This document shows positions 8,610 through 17,137 of a DNA stretch of 45,560 nucleotides, piece by piece. The notes beneath the pieces are model-generated. The model was given only the letters and a program-made list of their open reading frames with translations, was not told the DNA's origin and made no database searches. This DNA is from Bacteroidota bacterium (lineage in GTDB: Bacteria > Bacteroidota > Bacteroidia > Chitinophagales > Chitinophagaceae). How positions within the stretch are numbered: the first letter of the stretch is position 1; every line of letters begins with the position of its first letter. Location of the stretch: positions 1-45,560 of the forward strand of contig JABDFW010000016.1 in the NCBI GenBank assembly GCA_013286305.1. The letters run 5' to 3'. A program made the position numbers and the translations under genes.

Positions 8610-9599
8610 ATGGATTCACGGGTTTCTTTTATTGACTTTGAAAACAAAGATGCGCGTCTTTTAGATGCATATTCACAAACTATTACCGGCATTGCAGGCA
8701 AGGCATCCCAGTCAGTTGTACACATACAGGTTGATAAGAAGGTGCACGACCGCAGGACAAATAAGCAAGCTATTGTACCGGCTTCGGGATCAGGGTTTGT
8801 AATTTCATCTGACGGATATATTGTTACCAATCACCATGTTATTGAAGATGCCGATAAAGTAACTGTTATGTTCAGCGACGGGCATGTACTGCAGGCAGAA
8901 TTAAGAGGCGCCGACCCTTCAACTGATATTGCCGTATTAAAAATATACGATGTCAATCTTAAAACTTTATCCTTCGCTAATTCAGATTTGCTGCAAGCAG
9001 GGCAAATTGCTGTTGCAATAGGTAACCCTTTAGGTTTGCAATACACCGTAACGGCAGGTGTTGTAAGCGCTTTAGGAAGAACGCTCCGTGCTAAAAACGG
9101 GCGGTTAATTGATGATGTTATTCAAACGGATGCCGCGCTTAATCCCGGCAATTCAGGAGGGCCGTTGGTTGATTCAAGTGGCAACGTAATAGGCGTTAAC
9201 ACCGCTACCATTCCTTCGGCACAGGGGCTTTGCTTTGCCGTTTCATCTAATCTTTCCTCCTTTATTGCAGGTAAGATCATCATTGATGGCAAAGTGAACA
9301 GGGCCTATCTTGGAATTGCAGGGCAATTGGTTAACCTGACTGAAAGGATAATTGCAGTAAACAAACTACAGAAAAAAACAGGCGTGTATATTTTTGAAAA
9401 AGTGGCTGACGCAAATGTTAATAATAATGAATTGAGAACGGGGGATATTATTGTGGAATTTGATGATAAGCCTGTTGGCTCCGTAGATGACCTGCACAAG
9501 CTGCTGCAACAGGAAACCGTTGGGATGAGGAAATCAATTGGTGTATTGCGTAATGGCTATAAGGCTATGATTTCAGTAACGCCTGGGGCAATGAAATAA
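8610..9599 (+). CDS. HtrA/DegP-like S1C serine protease with one PDZ domain, no signal peptide
   Basis: Trypsin-fold protease, 329 residues. The catalytic triad is intact: His76 in TNHHV, Asp106 in STDIAVLK and Ser182 in GNSGGPL. The protease domain spans about residues 25-225 and a single PDZ domain about 240-325 (RAYLGIAG ... GDIIVEFDDKPVGSVDDL). Unlike DegP or DegS it has neither a signal peptide nor a membrane anchor: the N-terminus MDSRVSFIDFENKDARLL is charged and soluble, so a cytoplasmic location is inferred. It is monocistronic and converges with the aspartic-protease gene. The family call is firm; substrates are unknown. Confidence 0.92.
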   Translation: MDSRVSFIDFENKDARLLDAYSQTITGIAGKASQSVVHIQVDKKVHDRRTNKQAIVPASGSGFVISSDGYIVTNHHVIEDADKVTVMFSDGHVLQAELRGADPSTDIAVLKIYDVNLKTLSFANSDLLQAGQIAVAIGNPLGLQYTVTAGVVSALGRTLRAKNGRLIDDVIQTDAALNPGNSGGPLVDSSGNVIGVNTATIPSAQGLCFAVSSNLSSFIAGKIIIDGKVNRAYLGIAGQLVNLTERIIAVNKLQKKTGVYIFEKVADANVNNNELRTGDIIVEFDDKPVGSVDDLHKLLQQETVGMRKSIGVLRNGYKAMISVTPGAMK

Positions 9600-9641
9600 C
9601 TTAGCTTCCGGACACCTTCGCTGGGTATTTGCTGTAAGCTG

Positions 9642-10025
9642 TTATTTTAATTGCTTTAAAATAGCCTTTGCAATTTTAGGGTCGATAATTACACTATCAT
9701 GTTCAAAATCTAATTTTATTCGCCATTTCTGCATGGTTGTTGCGCCAATAATTGCATCCTCGCTTAAGTTCGGTACAATCATAAATTCATCTGACATACG
9801 AATATCATTTACATAAAAATCTGTTATCAGGCGCTGTTCAATTTTTAAGTATATACCCTCACTGGCAGTAGAAACTTCTAATGGCCTGTATAATTTTTGT
9901 GCATCGCCGATATCCTTTATAAAATTGGGGTGAATACATGAAAAAGTCGCACCACTGTCAAATAGCGTATAAAGCGTTTTTTCACCATTTTCCCCTTCAT
10001 ATCTCACAGGTATTTTTATAATCAT
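9642..10025 (-). CDS. Retropepsin-like aspartic protease domain protein
   Basis: Small protein (127 residues from the ATG at 10025) with a single-chain retroviral-type aspartic protease fold. The catalytic motif is F-Asp23-Ser-Gly-Ala-Thr, and the second hydrophobic-Gly motif is AIIGATTMQKW near residue 90. Such proteins work as dimers because each chain carries one catalytic Asp. The frame extends to a TTG at 10046, but that codon lies inside a promoter-like TAAATTTG box, so the ATG is preferred. No signal peptide. Bacterial members are poorly characterised; peptidase activity is inferred from the motif only. Confidence 0.75.
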   Translation of the reverse strand: MIIKIPVRYEGENGEKTLYTLFDSGATFSCIHPNFIKDIGDAQKLYRPLEVSTASEGIYLKIEQRLITDFYVNDIRMSDEFMIVPNLSEDAIIGATTMQKWRIKLDFEHDSVIIDPKIAKAILKQLK

Positions 10026-10043
10026 ATAAGCGATTTTGATATT

Positions 10044-10051
10044 CAAATTTA
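10044..10051 (-). promoter_or_regulatory. -7 box (TAAATTTG) upstream of the retropepsin-like gene
   Basis: A perfect TAnnTTTG on the minus strand, 18 bases upstream of the chosen ATG. No TTG at the proper spacing, so only a half-supported promoter. Confidence 0.35.
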
Positions 10052-10144
10052 CTAAATTAATTATGCAAGTATTAAATGCTTCGCAAAATGTAATTTACAA
10101 GCATTCAGGATAAGAAAAAATTCACATTACTTCGTCCTGCTAAT

Positions 10145-10172
10145 AAAAAAGCCCCGCCTAAACAGCAGGGCT
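10145..10172 (-). terminator. Intrinsic terminator of clpC
   Basis: On the minus strand AGCCC (10172-10168) pairs with GGGCT (10154-10150), with extra GC pairing inside, followed by a run of T (A-run at 10145-10150 on the plus strand). It lies 23 bases past the clpC stop. Confidence 0.75.
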
Positions 10173-10194
10173 ATATATAAACTTCAAATTTTAC

Positions 10195-12726
10195 TTATAC
10201 ACTCGCCTCTTCTTCTTTCTTGCCAAATTCAAATTTTATTTTGCCGTTCTCTTTATCAAAATCCGCGATCAAAATATCTCCGGTCTTAACATTCATACTT
10301 AAAATTTCTTCTGCAAGAGGGTCTTCCAGGTACTTTTGAATTGCGCGGTGCAAAGGCCTTGCCCCAAATTGTATATCAAATCCTTTATCGGCAATAAACT
10401 CTTTTGCTTCTTTTGTAAGCTGCAAAGTAAAGCCGAGGTTAACCAGGCGTTTATGAACACCTTTCATCAAAATGTCTATGATCTCAAAAATATGGTCTTT
10501 CGTTAAAGAATTAAACACCACCACATCATCCACGCGGTTAAGGAACTCGGGGGAGAAAGTGCGTTTCAATGCCTTTTCAATAACGGCTTTATTATTTTCT
10601 TCCTGGTTTTGAAGGCGGTTAGCTGTTGCAAACCCAACACCATCACCAAACTCTTTCAACTGGCGTACACCAATGTTTGAGGTCATGATGATCATTGAAT
10701 TCTTGAAATCTATTTTCCTGCCCAAACCATCCGTTAACTGGCCATCATCCAACACCTGTAACAGGATATTATAAATATCCGGGTGGGCTTTTTCAATTTC
10801 ATCCAGCAGTATCACACTGTAAGGTTTGCGGCGTACTTTTTCTGTTAGCTGGCCACCTTCTTCATAACCTACATAACCGGGAGGCGCACCAATTAAACGG
10901 CTCACCGTAAATTTCTCCATGTATTCACTCATATCAATACGTATCAAAGCATTCTCTGAGTCGAACATATATCTTGCAAGCGCCCTGGCCAATTCCGTTT
11001 TACCAACCCCCGTAGGGCCAAGAAAAATAAAAGTTCCTATTGGTTTCCTTGGGTCTTTTAAACCAACGCGGTTACGCTGTATGGCCTTCACCACTTTAGA
11101 AATGGCCTCGCTTTGCCCAACCACCATTTGCTTCATATCGTCACCCATTCTGCGAAGCTTGTCAGTTTCAGCCTGCACCATGCGTTTTACAGGTATGCCG
11201 GTCATCATACTTACAACTTCTGCAATAGCTTCTTCATCTATCGGGTAACGCTTATGCCTGCTTTCTTCTTCCCAAAGATGTTTGGCCTTTTCAAGCTCTT
11301 CACCCAAACGTTTTTCGGTATCGCGCAAAGCGGCAGCTTCTTCAAAACGCTGGCTTTTAACTACTTTATTTTTTTCCTGCTTTATTTCCTCTATTTGTTT
11401 TTCAAGGTCGAGAATATTCTGAGGCACATTTATATTTTTTAAATGCACCCTTGCGCCCACTTCATCCAGCACATCAATTGCCTTATCCGGCAACAGGCGG
11501 TCAGTCATGTACCGGTCGCTCAATTTCACACATGCTTCTATTGCTTCGTCGCTATAAACCACATTATGATAGTCTTCATACCTTGGTTTGATATTGATCA
11601 ATATCTGGATAGTTTCATCTACGGTAGGAGGATCAACCATTACTTTTTGAAAACGACGGTCAAGGGCGCCATCCTTTTCAATATACATCCTGTATTCATC
11701 AAGCGTTGAAGCGCCAATGCATTGCAGTTCGCCACGTGCTAAGGCAGGTTTAAATATATTGCTTGCATCAAGTGAGCCGCTTGCACCCCCTGCTCCCACT
11801 ATGGTATGAATCTCATCAATGAAAAGAATAACATCCCTGTTTTTCTCCAGTTCATTCATGATGGCTTTCATCCTTTCTTCAAATTGGCCGCGGTATTTTG
11901 TACCGGCAACTAAAGCTGCGAGATCAAGGGAAATGACTCTTTTATCAAACAATACACGGCTTACTTTGCGCTGTACTATACGCAAGGCCAGGCCTTCCAC
12001 AATGGCAGTTTTACCAACGCCCGGCTCACCTATCAGTATCGGGTTATTCTTTTTGCGGCGCGAAAGTATCTGGGAAACTCTTTCAATCTCAGACTCGCGG
12101 CCAACAATGGGGTCAAGCGCCCCTGTTTCGGCTAATTTTGTAATATCCCTCCCAAAGTTATCAAGCACAGGCGTTTTGCTTTTGGCAGTGCCCGGCTGCT
12201 TGCCTTTTTGTTGTGAAGAATAACTGCCTTTTCTTTCTTCATCAAAATCGTCGTCGTTTTCTTCGGTGTATTCGCTCCGAACATCATTACTTTTTACCAT
12301 ACCTAATTCGTTTCTAAAAATGTCGTAATCCACATCAAACTGGTTTAAAATTTGTGTGGCAATATTCTCCTTGTTTTTAAGGATTGAGAGCATCAGGTGT
12401 TCTGTTTCAACCAGCGGGCTTTTCAGGGCCTTTGCCTCCAATACAGTAACGCGAATTACCTTTTCGGCCTGCCTTGTTAACGGTAAACTATTAATATTTG
12501 CAATATTCTTGCCTGTTTTATCTTTTACCGCCAGTTCAACTTCCTTTCTTAATTCATAGAGGTCAACATTCAATTGCTTCAAAATTTTTATAGCTGTGTT
12601 CTCTCCTTCACGTATTAGGCCTAAGAGTAAGTGTTCTGTCCCAATAAAATCATTCCCCAGCCGCAGCGCCTCTTCCCTGCTAAACGAAATGATCTCTTTT
12701 ACCTGGGCTGAAAAGTTATTATCCAT
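10195..12726 (-). CDS. clpC: ATP-dependent Clp protease ATPase subunit ClpC
   Basis: Hsp100 AAA+ unfoldase that feeds substrates to ClpP. 843 residues. The N-terminal double Clp repeat is at about 1-145, then an acidic Ser/Gln linker (about 150-185). The first AAA+ module has Walker A GEPGVGKT (233-240) and Walker [11 protein letters not shown]. The middle domain carries a UVR motif ([16 protein letters not shown]), typical of ClpC rather than ClpA or ClpB. The second AAA+ module has GPTGVGKTE and [14 protein letters not shown], and the C-terminal D2-small domain contains the [10 protein letters not shown] sensor 2. No adaptor gene (mcsA/mcsB/ctsR) is adjacent. It has its own terminator and is divergent from the STAS gene across a 93-base gap in which I see no clear TAnnTTTG box. 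Confidence 0.96.
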   Translation of the reverse strand: MDNNFSAQVKEIISFSREEALRLGNDFIGTEHLLLGLIREGENTAIKILKQLNVDLYELRKEVELAVKDKTGKNIANINSLPLTRQAEKVIRVTVLEAKALKSPLVETEHLMLSILKNKENIATQILNQFDVDYDIFRNELGMVKSNDVRSEYTEENDDDFDEERKGSYSSQQKGKQPGTAKSKTPVLDNFGRDITKLAETGALDPIVGRESEIERVSQILSRRKKNNPILIGEPGVGKTAIVEGLALRIVQRKVSRVLFDKRVISLDLAALVAGTKYRGQFEERMKAIMNELEKNRDVILFIDEIHTIVGAGGASGSLDASNIFKPALARGELQCIGASTLDEYRMYIEKDGALDRRFQKVMVDPPTVDETIQILINIKPRYEDYHNVVYSDEAIEACVKLSDRYMTDRLLPDKAIDVLDEVGARVHLKNINVPQNILDLEKQIEEIKQEKNKVVKSQRFEEAAALRDTEKRLGEELEKAKHLWEEESRHKRYPIDEEAIAEVVSMMTGIPVKRMVQAETDKLRRMGDDMKQMVVGQSEAISKVVKAIQRNRVGLKDPRKPIGTFIFLGPTGVGKTELARALARYMFDSENALIRIDMSEYMEKFTVSRLIGAPPGYVGYEEGGQLTEKVRRKPYSVILLDEIEKAHPDIYNILLQVLDDGQLTDGLGRKIDFKNSMIIMTSNIGVRQLKEFGDGVGFATANRLQNQEENNKAVIEKALKRTFSPEFLNRVDDVVVFNSLTKDHIFEIIDILMKGVHKRLVNLGFTLQLTKEAKEFIADKGFDIQFGARPLHRAIQKYLEDPLAEEILSMNVKTGDILIADFDKENGKIKFEFGKKEEEASV

Positions 12727-12819
12727 TTCTTAGTATTTATACAATTATAACAAATATTTTTGATGTTTATTATCATTCACTTATGCACAGGGTGTTAATC
12801 ATTTAATAATCTACTATCT

Positions 12820-13236
12820 ATGCAGGTCAAAATTGATACCAGAGAAAAATTTACGGTTATTACACCGGATACGGATTGTCTGTCTGACAATTTAACAGAA
12901 GAACTTTCTTCCGTTATATCCGGTTACCAGCAAAACGACATTAAAAATGTTGTTTTGAATTTAAAACATGTTAGCGCTGTTGATGATATGGCAGCAGAAA
13001 GCCTGGTAAAGTTGCAACAACAGTTTTATGAAAGTAATGCTTCTTTTGTAATCTGCGAAATACAAAATTCTGTGGAAGAAAAATTAGAGCAATTAGAACT
13101 GCTGGATTTAATGAATATTACACCTACAGAAAGCGAGGCCTGGGATATAGTGCAAATGGAGGAAATAGAAAGAGAATTAATGGATAATGATGATATTTTA
13201 TTCAACAACGTGAATAATAAAGGAGGTGGTGACTAA
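12820..13236 (+). CDS. STAS-domain protein (anti-sigma factor antagonist-like)
   Basis: 138-residue cytosolic protein. Residues about 1-105 show the STAS alternation: an N-terminal strand (KFTVITPD), a central VVLNLKHVSAVDDMAAESLVKLQQQF segment matching the phosphorylatable-loop region of SpoIIAA-type proteins, and a hydrophobic strand (SFVICEI). At the usual phospho-site position the residues are Val-Asp-Asp-Met rather than the common Asp-Ser-Ser/Thr, so classical serine phosphorylation is doubtful. The tail is acidic, then KGGGD. No kinase or sigma factor is adjacent; the partner is unknown. The last codons contain AGGAGGTGG, a strong ribosome-binding-like sequence with no gene behind it. 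Confidence 0.7.
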   Translation: MQVKIDTREKFTVITPDTDCLSDNLTEELSSVISGYQQNDIKNVVLNLKHVSAVDDMAAESLVKLQQQFYESNASFVICEIQNSVEEKLEQLELLDLMNITPTESEAWDIVQMEEIERELMDNDDILFNNVNNKGGGD

Positions 13237-13268
13237 TGCTTTTTTAACAGGATATTAAAAAAGCATTA
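13234..13268. terminator. Bidirectional hairpin terminator between the STAS gene and the delta-60 gene
   Basis: Perfect 14-bp inverted repeat TAATGCTTTTTTAA (13234-13247) and its complement (13255-13268), 7-base loop. The stem includes the STAS stop codon and carries T6/A6 runs, so it can work in both directions for the two convergent genes. Confidence 0.7.
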
Positions 13269-13293
13269 AATATATTTTGTTTAATGTTTTATG

Positions 13294-16092
13294 TTATTCT
13301 TTAAGTAGTTTTTCAACAAAAACATTTTTGCCATTGATGATCTTTAAAAAATAAACTCCTTTTGCTATTTCACCTGGTAATTGAATAGTAGTAGTAAATT
13401 GGCCCGTATTATTTACAAACCGGTATTCTTGTAAAACTTTTCCGTTCAAATCAATCAAATCAATATTTACATCACCTTTTTCTAATAAATAACTTAAAGT
13501 AACCTGGCCATGTGAAGGATTTGGGTAAAGATTTGCCCTTGTAAATGCCTTGGTATCAAAGAATAGTGGCTCAGATTTAACTGTAATTTGTTTCTGAAAC
13601 TCCACAAGGCTAAAATCAAGCGCATCTCCCTTGCCCCCGGTACCCGCAACATATAAGGTGTAACCGGAGGGTGTAACATTATCAACCAGTACCGAATAAG
13701 CGGACTCATACGGCCCCCCAAATAAATTCTTGTCCCAATATGTGGAGGAAGCCGTGAGTGTATCCGGGCCTCCATCATTTTTATATACTACAATTACACT
13801 TTTAGCGGTTTTAAAATAACTGTCCATTTCTGTTCCCGCGGTTGCTATATAGCAATGTTTGCTATCTGTACAACCCACCGAAATACCTTCGTTTGCAGGG
13901 TTACTTTGAATATCATTGCCGGGATTGATAGTTGCCAGCCCGTTTACACCAAAACTGGAATCGGGAGTACCTTTTTTGGTAAACCTGCTAACAGAAAAAT
14001 AAAAACTGTTGGTGTTATACGACTCTATTGAGCCACCTACAATTGTTCGGCCATAGTTGTCTTCCGTGACCGAATATTTAAAGTAAACCTCGGCTGAGCC
14101 ATTGGGTATCCGCAAAATAGCAAAGCCATTCCTGCCAAAAGCGGTATCGCGGTTTCCATTGAATTTTAAACTCAATACGCCTATGCCTGCATCAAAATTT
14201 TTCAATGGCGCCAGCCCGGCAAACCTGAGGGTATTGTTATAACTGCTTAAACTAATGCCGCTTACCGTTAACGGTAAATTTCTAACCTCGCCGTTTTTGC
14301 CGAACGATTCATCCGGTGAGCCATCCGGGTTTAGCATGGCCGCAAAGTTATAACCCGACGTGCTTAGCTGCCTTAATGCGGCAAATACAATCTTATGATT
14401 CGGAGTTACTGCAAGCCCTCCATAATAAACGGATGCGCCGGGATAAATTACAAGGCCGTTTTTACCATAAGTTGAATCGGGTGTGCCGTTACGGTTAAAT
14501 TTAAAAATGTACATGCTATTGCCAACAAGGCCACACATATATATCTTCTCAAGAATGCTGTCAATGGCAACATTTGGCTCAGCAAATTGGTCTCCATAAT
14601 ACATAAAAGGTACTGTTGCTACTCCGTTAACACCAAATGTTTTGTCTGTGTGAAGGCTTTTATTTGCGCCATATTTTACCAGTGACCAAAATTCGTTTGC
14701 TGTACCGCAAAGCAGCAAAGAGTTATCCCAGGGCAATCTTAGCATCTTAAATGCGACATCCCGGCTTGAACCAATGCCGAGCGTTTTGTAGCCTTTCGCA
14801 TTAAAGCCATTATCCAACAAGCCATCGGCTGTATACTGCACCAACCCGAACAAAGTACTTGCATTTAAACCAACCTGCCCAGCCTGCAATATTTTTCCAC
14901 CCGGCAGAATTGACATTGCATAGCCTGCATCGTTCGCATTATAAACAGAGTTATAAAAGACCCCATTATTTCCAAAGGAATTATCAGGAATTCCGTTGGT
15001 TAACAACCGCATAACAAAAAAATGATTCACTGAATCCAGTGCAGCATAACCACCAATAACCATATTACCATCCGGCTGCAACACTATTGAGTTTGCCTGG
15101 CAGTTTGAAGATGAAATATTGATGATCATTTTGCCATAAACTCCAAAGGAAGTGTCTGCATTTCCGTTGTATTTATAACGCAACACAAGAACGCTGTTGC
15201 CACTGTTACCGGCGCAGACAATCTTATTATCATGTTGAATTATCAGCTTATTCGCAACATCTGCCTGTGCATTGATGTTTGATACCACAATTCCATTATT
15301 ACCAAAAGATGAATCAAACGAGCCGTTGTTTTTCAACGCTGTTAATGCCACTTCAAAGTTTTCATTATTGATGTATGTTTTGCCCAAAACAACTATTCTT
15401 TTGTTGGAATACACAGCTACGTCAACCGCTTCGTCATCTTCTGTACCTACATCTGCAACCTTAATGCCTTTATAGCTAAACCTGTTGTCGGGTGATCCAT
15501 TCGGATTATAACGGGCGATAAGAAACCTGTATTTCTGGTAGTCGTATGTTTTACCAACCATTATTATTCTATTTGCTTCATCAATGGTGATGCTTTTTGC
15601 TTCATCAATTGAAATGCCTGTATTTGATGGCGCATTTGTAATTGCAATTCCTGCGTTACCAAATGAAGAGTCCACAGCCCCGGTGGTTGTAAACCGCATA
15701 AGTATTGCGTCCCCCTGGGTAAAGCTTCCTGAATTATCAATTGCACCCCCGGCAATAATAACTTTGTCGCCCTGCAATGCAATAGCAGTAAAGTAAGCGA
15801 CCTGGTAAGCGGGAAAATAATTGATGGTTGTAAATGTATCAACTCCTTTTTGTCCAAAGGTGTTATCCAGCGTTCCGGTTGAATCGAACCGGATAAGGGC
15901 AGTTTTATATTGTTGCCCCTCAGACACGCTTCCTAATACTAAAATTTTGCCATCGGGTTGCCTTACCATCCCTGACACACTATTGCCTGTAACATGTAAA
16001 TCGGTAAGGGTTTTATTAATAACTTTTAACTGTGCAAAAGATGAAATAGATATTAATTGTACCAAAAAGAATATTGAGAGAAGCTTACGCAT
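13294..16092 (-). CDS. Delta-60 repeat protein with T9SS type A sorting domain
   Basis: 932-residue exported protein. After a signal peptide (about 1-20, ISIFFLVQLISISSFA-like) come about a dozen delta-60 repeats of roughly 60-65 residues, each built as a (V/I)xQPDGKIxxxG strand, an F/LxRxxxxGxxDxxFGxxG turn and a hydrophobic strand. Visible turns include DNTFGQKG, DSSFGNAG, DNRFSYKG, DSSFGNNG, DTSFGVYG, DNSFGNNG, DKTFGVNG, DSTYGKNG, DESFGKNG, DTAFGRNG and DSSFGVNG. This predicts a beta-propeller-like surface domain. The last ~80 residues (NLYPNPSHGQVTLSY ... GVYFLKII ... VEKLLKE) are a T9SS sorting domain. No catalytic domain is seen; an adhesive or structural surface role is inferred. Confidence 0.88.
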   Translation of the reverse strand: MRKLLSIFFLVQLISISSFAQLKVINKTLTDLHVTGNSVSGMVRQPDGKILVLGSVSEGQQYKTALIRFDSTGTLDNTFGQKGVDTFTTINYFPAYQVAYFTAIALQGDKVIIAGGAIDNSGSFTQGDAILMRFTTTGAVDSSFGNAGIAITNAPSNTGISIDEAKSITIDEANRIIMVGKTYDYQKYRFLIARYNPNGSPDNRFSYKGIKVADVGTEDDEAVDVAVYSNKRIVVLGKTYINNENFEVALTALKNNGSFDSSFGNNGIVVSNINAQADVANKLIIQHDNKIVCAGNSGNSVLVLRYKYNGNADTSFGVYGKMIINISSSNCQANSIVLQPDGNMVIGGYAALDSVNHFFVMRLLTNGIPDNSFGNNGVFYNSVYNANDAGYAMSILPGGKILQAGQVGLNASTLFGLVQYTADGLLDNGFNAKGYKTLGIGSSRDVAFKMLRLPWDNSLLLCGTANEFWSLVKYGANKSLHTDKTFGVNGVATVPFMYYGDQFAEPNVAIDSILEKIYMCGLVGNSMYIFKFNRNGTPDSTYGKNGLVIYPGASVYYGGLAVTPNHKIVFAALRQLSTSGYNFAAMLNPDGSPDESFGKNGEVRNLPLTVSGISLSSYNNTLRFAGLAPLKNFDAGIGVLSLKFNGNRDTAFGRNGFAILRIPNGSAEVYFKYSVTEDNYGRTIVGGSIESYNTNSFYFSVSRFTKKGTPDSSFGVNGLATINPGNDIQSNPANEGISVGCTDSKHCYIATAGTEMDSYFKTAKSVIVVYKNDGGPDTLTASSTYWDKNLFGGPYESAYSVLVDNVTPSGYTLYVAGTGGKGDALDFSLVEFQKQITVKSEPLFFDTKAFTRANLYPNPSHGQVTLSYLLEKGDVNIDLIDLNGKVLQEYRFVNNTGQFTTTIQLPGEIAKGVYFLKIINGKNVFVEKLLKE

Positions 16093-16117
16093 AGGTTTGC
16101 TGCTTTTTGAGGCACAT

Positions 16118-16125
16118 CAAATATA
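16118..16125 (-). promoter_or_regulatory. -7 box (TATATTTG) for the delta-60 protein gene
   Basis: Perfect TAnnTTTG on the minus strand, 26 bases before the ATG at 16092, in the short gap after the DUF423 gene, suggesting that the delta-60 gene has its own promoter. No TTG at 19-20 bases. Confidence 0.42.
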
Positions 16126-16130
16126 CAAGA

Positions 16131-16517
16131 TTAGCTTTTACTTATACCAATTGCGAGGCAAACCCAGCCTGCAATAAAACATAAACCACCAAAAGGTGTA
16201 ATAGCCCCTATCCAATCAAAACTTATGTTACCGGCATTTTTAAAATAAGTAAGCAAGTAAAGGGAGCCGCAAAACAAAATAATACCAGCAATAAATAATT
16301 TGCCGCTTGCATTAATAAGCTTGTTCGGAAAGGAATTGTAGAGGATGCCAGCGCCAAGCAATGCAAACACGTGATAAAATTGGTATTTAACAGCTGTTTC
16401 AAAAATTGAATAGGCATCACCGCTTATTTTATCTTTTATAGCATGCGCACCAAAGGCGCCTATTGCAACTGTTAAAGCACCAAGGTAAGCGGCGGCTATA
16501 ATATACTTTTTATGCAT
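16131..16517 (-). CDS. DUF423 family small membrane protein
   Basis: 128-residue inner-membrane protein of the DUF423 (YgdD/UPF0382) family. Four hydrophobic segments; the signature is at the N-terminus (LGALTVAIGAFGAHAIKDK) followed by TAVKYQFYHVFALLGAGIL and a C-terminal TPFGGLCFIAGWVCLA. The ATG at 16517 begins a typical family N-terminus; an upstream in-frame start would overlap shikimate kinase and add an unrelated stretch. Start and the preceding aroK stop are one base apart (TAA-c-ATG on the minus strand), so translation is coupled. Function of the family is unknown. Confidence 0.88.
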   Translation of the reverse strand: MHKKYIIAAAYLGALTVAIGAFGAHAIKDKISGDAYSIFETAVKYQFYHVFALLGAGILYNSFPNKLINASGKLFIAGIILFCGSLYLLTYFKNAGNISFDWIGAITPFGGLCFIAGWVCLAIGISKS

Positions 16518-16518
16518 G

Positions 16519-17064
16519 TTATTGTAAAATTTTTGCAAAGCTGTTATCGGTGATATTTCCTTCCAGGTGATACCGCGCCTGTCCATAAAAAGCAGAGCGT
16601 TCGTTTCTTTTGGTCTTTAAAAAATCGAGCAATTGGTCATCATCCAGGTTTTTTATTAAAGGGCGATGATCTTTTTCAGGTTTAAGCCGTTCTGCAAGTG
16701 TATTTATCGGTTCATCAAGCCAAACTGTTACCCCATATTTATTCATCCATGCCATATTATCATAAAAGCAGGGGGTGCCCCCGCCCGTTGATAATACAAA
16801 GGTTTTCTTTTCTCCAAACCAACGCAAAATTTTCGCCTCGGCCTTGCGAAAATATTCTTCGCCATCCTCGGTAAAAATCTCAGAAATTGTTTTCTCTTCA
16901 AAGGTTTCTACTAAATGATCCAGGTCGTAACCGCCGCACTTAAGTTTTTTTGAAAGTTTCTTCGTCCAATAGCTTTTACCACTGCCCATCATACCGATTA
17001 GAAAGATACGGAGCCCCTCCGCCCCTAAAGGGGGATTTTTAGCAGCGTTTAGATTTTCGTTCAT
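16519..17064 (-). CDS. aroK: Shikimate kinase
   Basis: Cytosolic enzyme that phosphorylates shikimate at O3 in the chorismate pathway. 181 residues. Walker A GMMGSGKS (about residues 24-31), shikimate-binding DLDHLVE (about 48-54) and the FRKAEAKIL/STGGGTP pair (GGG loop), plus the lid Arg in DHRPLI. The start is an ATG preceded by an AAGG element. The first ~17 residues are unusual: the segment AAKNPPLGAEGL is encoded by a G/C-rich palindromic repeat (17011-17037) like repeats found dispersed in Bacteroidota, placed in frame before the kinase fold. It is followed one base later by the DUF423 gene and preceded on the same strand by gcdH. Confidence 0.93.
   Translation of the reverse strand: MNENLNAAKNPPLGAEGLRIFLIGMMGSGKSYWTKKLSKKLKCGGYDLDHLVETFEEKTISEIFTEDGEEYFRKAEAKILRWFGEKKTFVLSTGGGTPCFYDNMAWMNKYGVTVWLDEPINTLAERLKPEKDHRPLIKNLDDDQLLDFLKTKRNERSAFYGQARYHLEGNITDNSFAKILQ
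17011..17037. repeat. G/C-rich palindromic repeat inside the aroK 5' coding region
   Basis: A CCCCT..AGGGG-type palindromic block with base composition unlike its surroundings, translated in frame as the PPLGAEG part of AroK. A second related G/C-rich block sits about 70 bases upstream (17104-17136). Confidence 0.55.
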
Positions 17065-17103
17065 CGTAAAACCTTCGTATTTCTATTATTCATTTGGTTT
17101 ATT

Positions 17104-17136
17104 ACCCCCTTCAGGGGATGGGGGTTTGATGGGGTC
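17104..17136. repeat. G/C-rich palindromic repeat between gcdH and aroK
   Basis: Runs of CCCCC and GGGGG (ACCCCC at 17104, GGGGG at 17120) form a short hairpin that fills the space between the gcdH stop and the aroK start. It could act as an RNA stability hairpin between cistrons; that is inference. Confidence 0.5.
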
Positions 17137-17137
17137 T

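Noticed and set aside
10919-12559. Long antisense open frames across clpC
   Set aside because: They mirror a strongly conserved ClpC coding frame; no start signals or recognisable domains.
13237-13248. ATG with a strong AGGAGG upstream, behind the STAS gene
   Set aside because: The frame is three codons long and lies inside the 14-bp terminator stem; not a gene.
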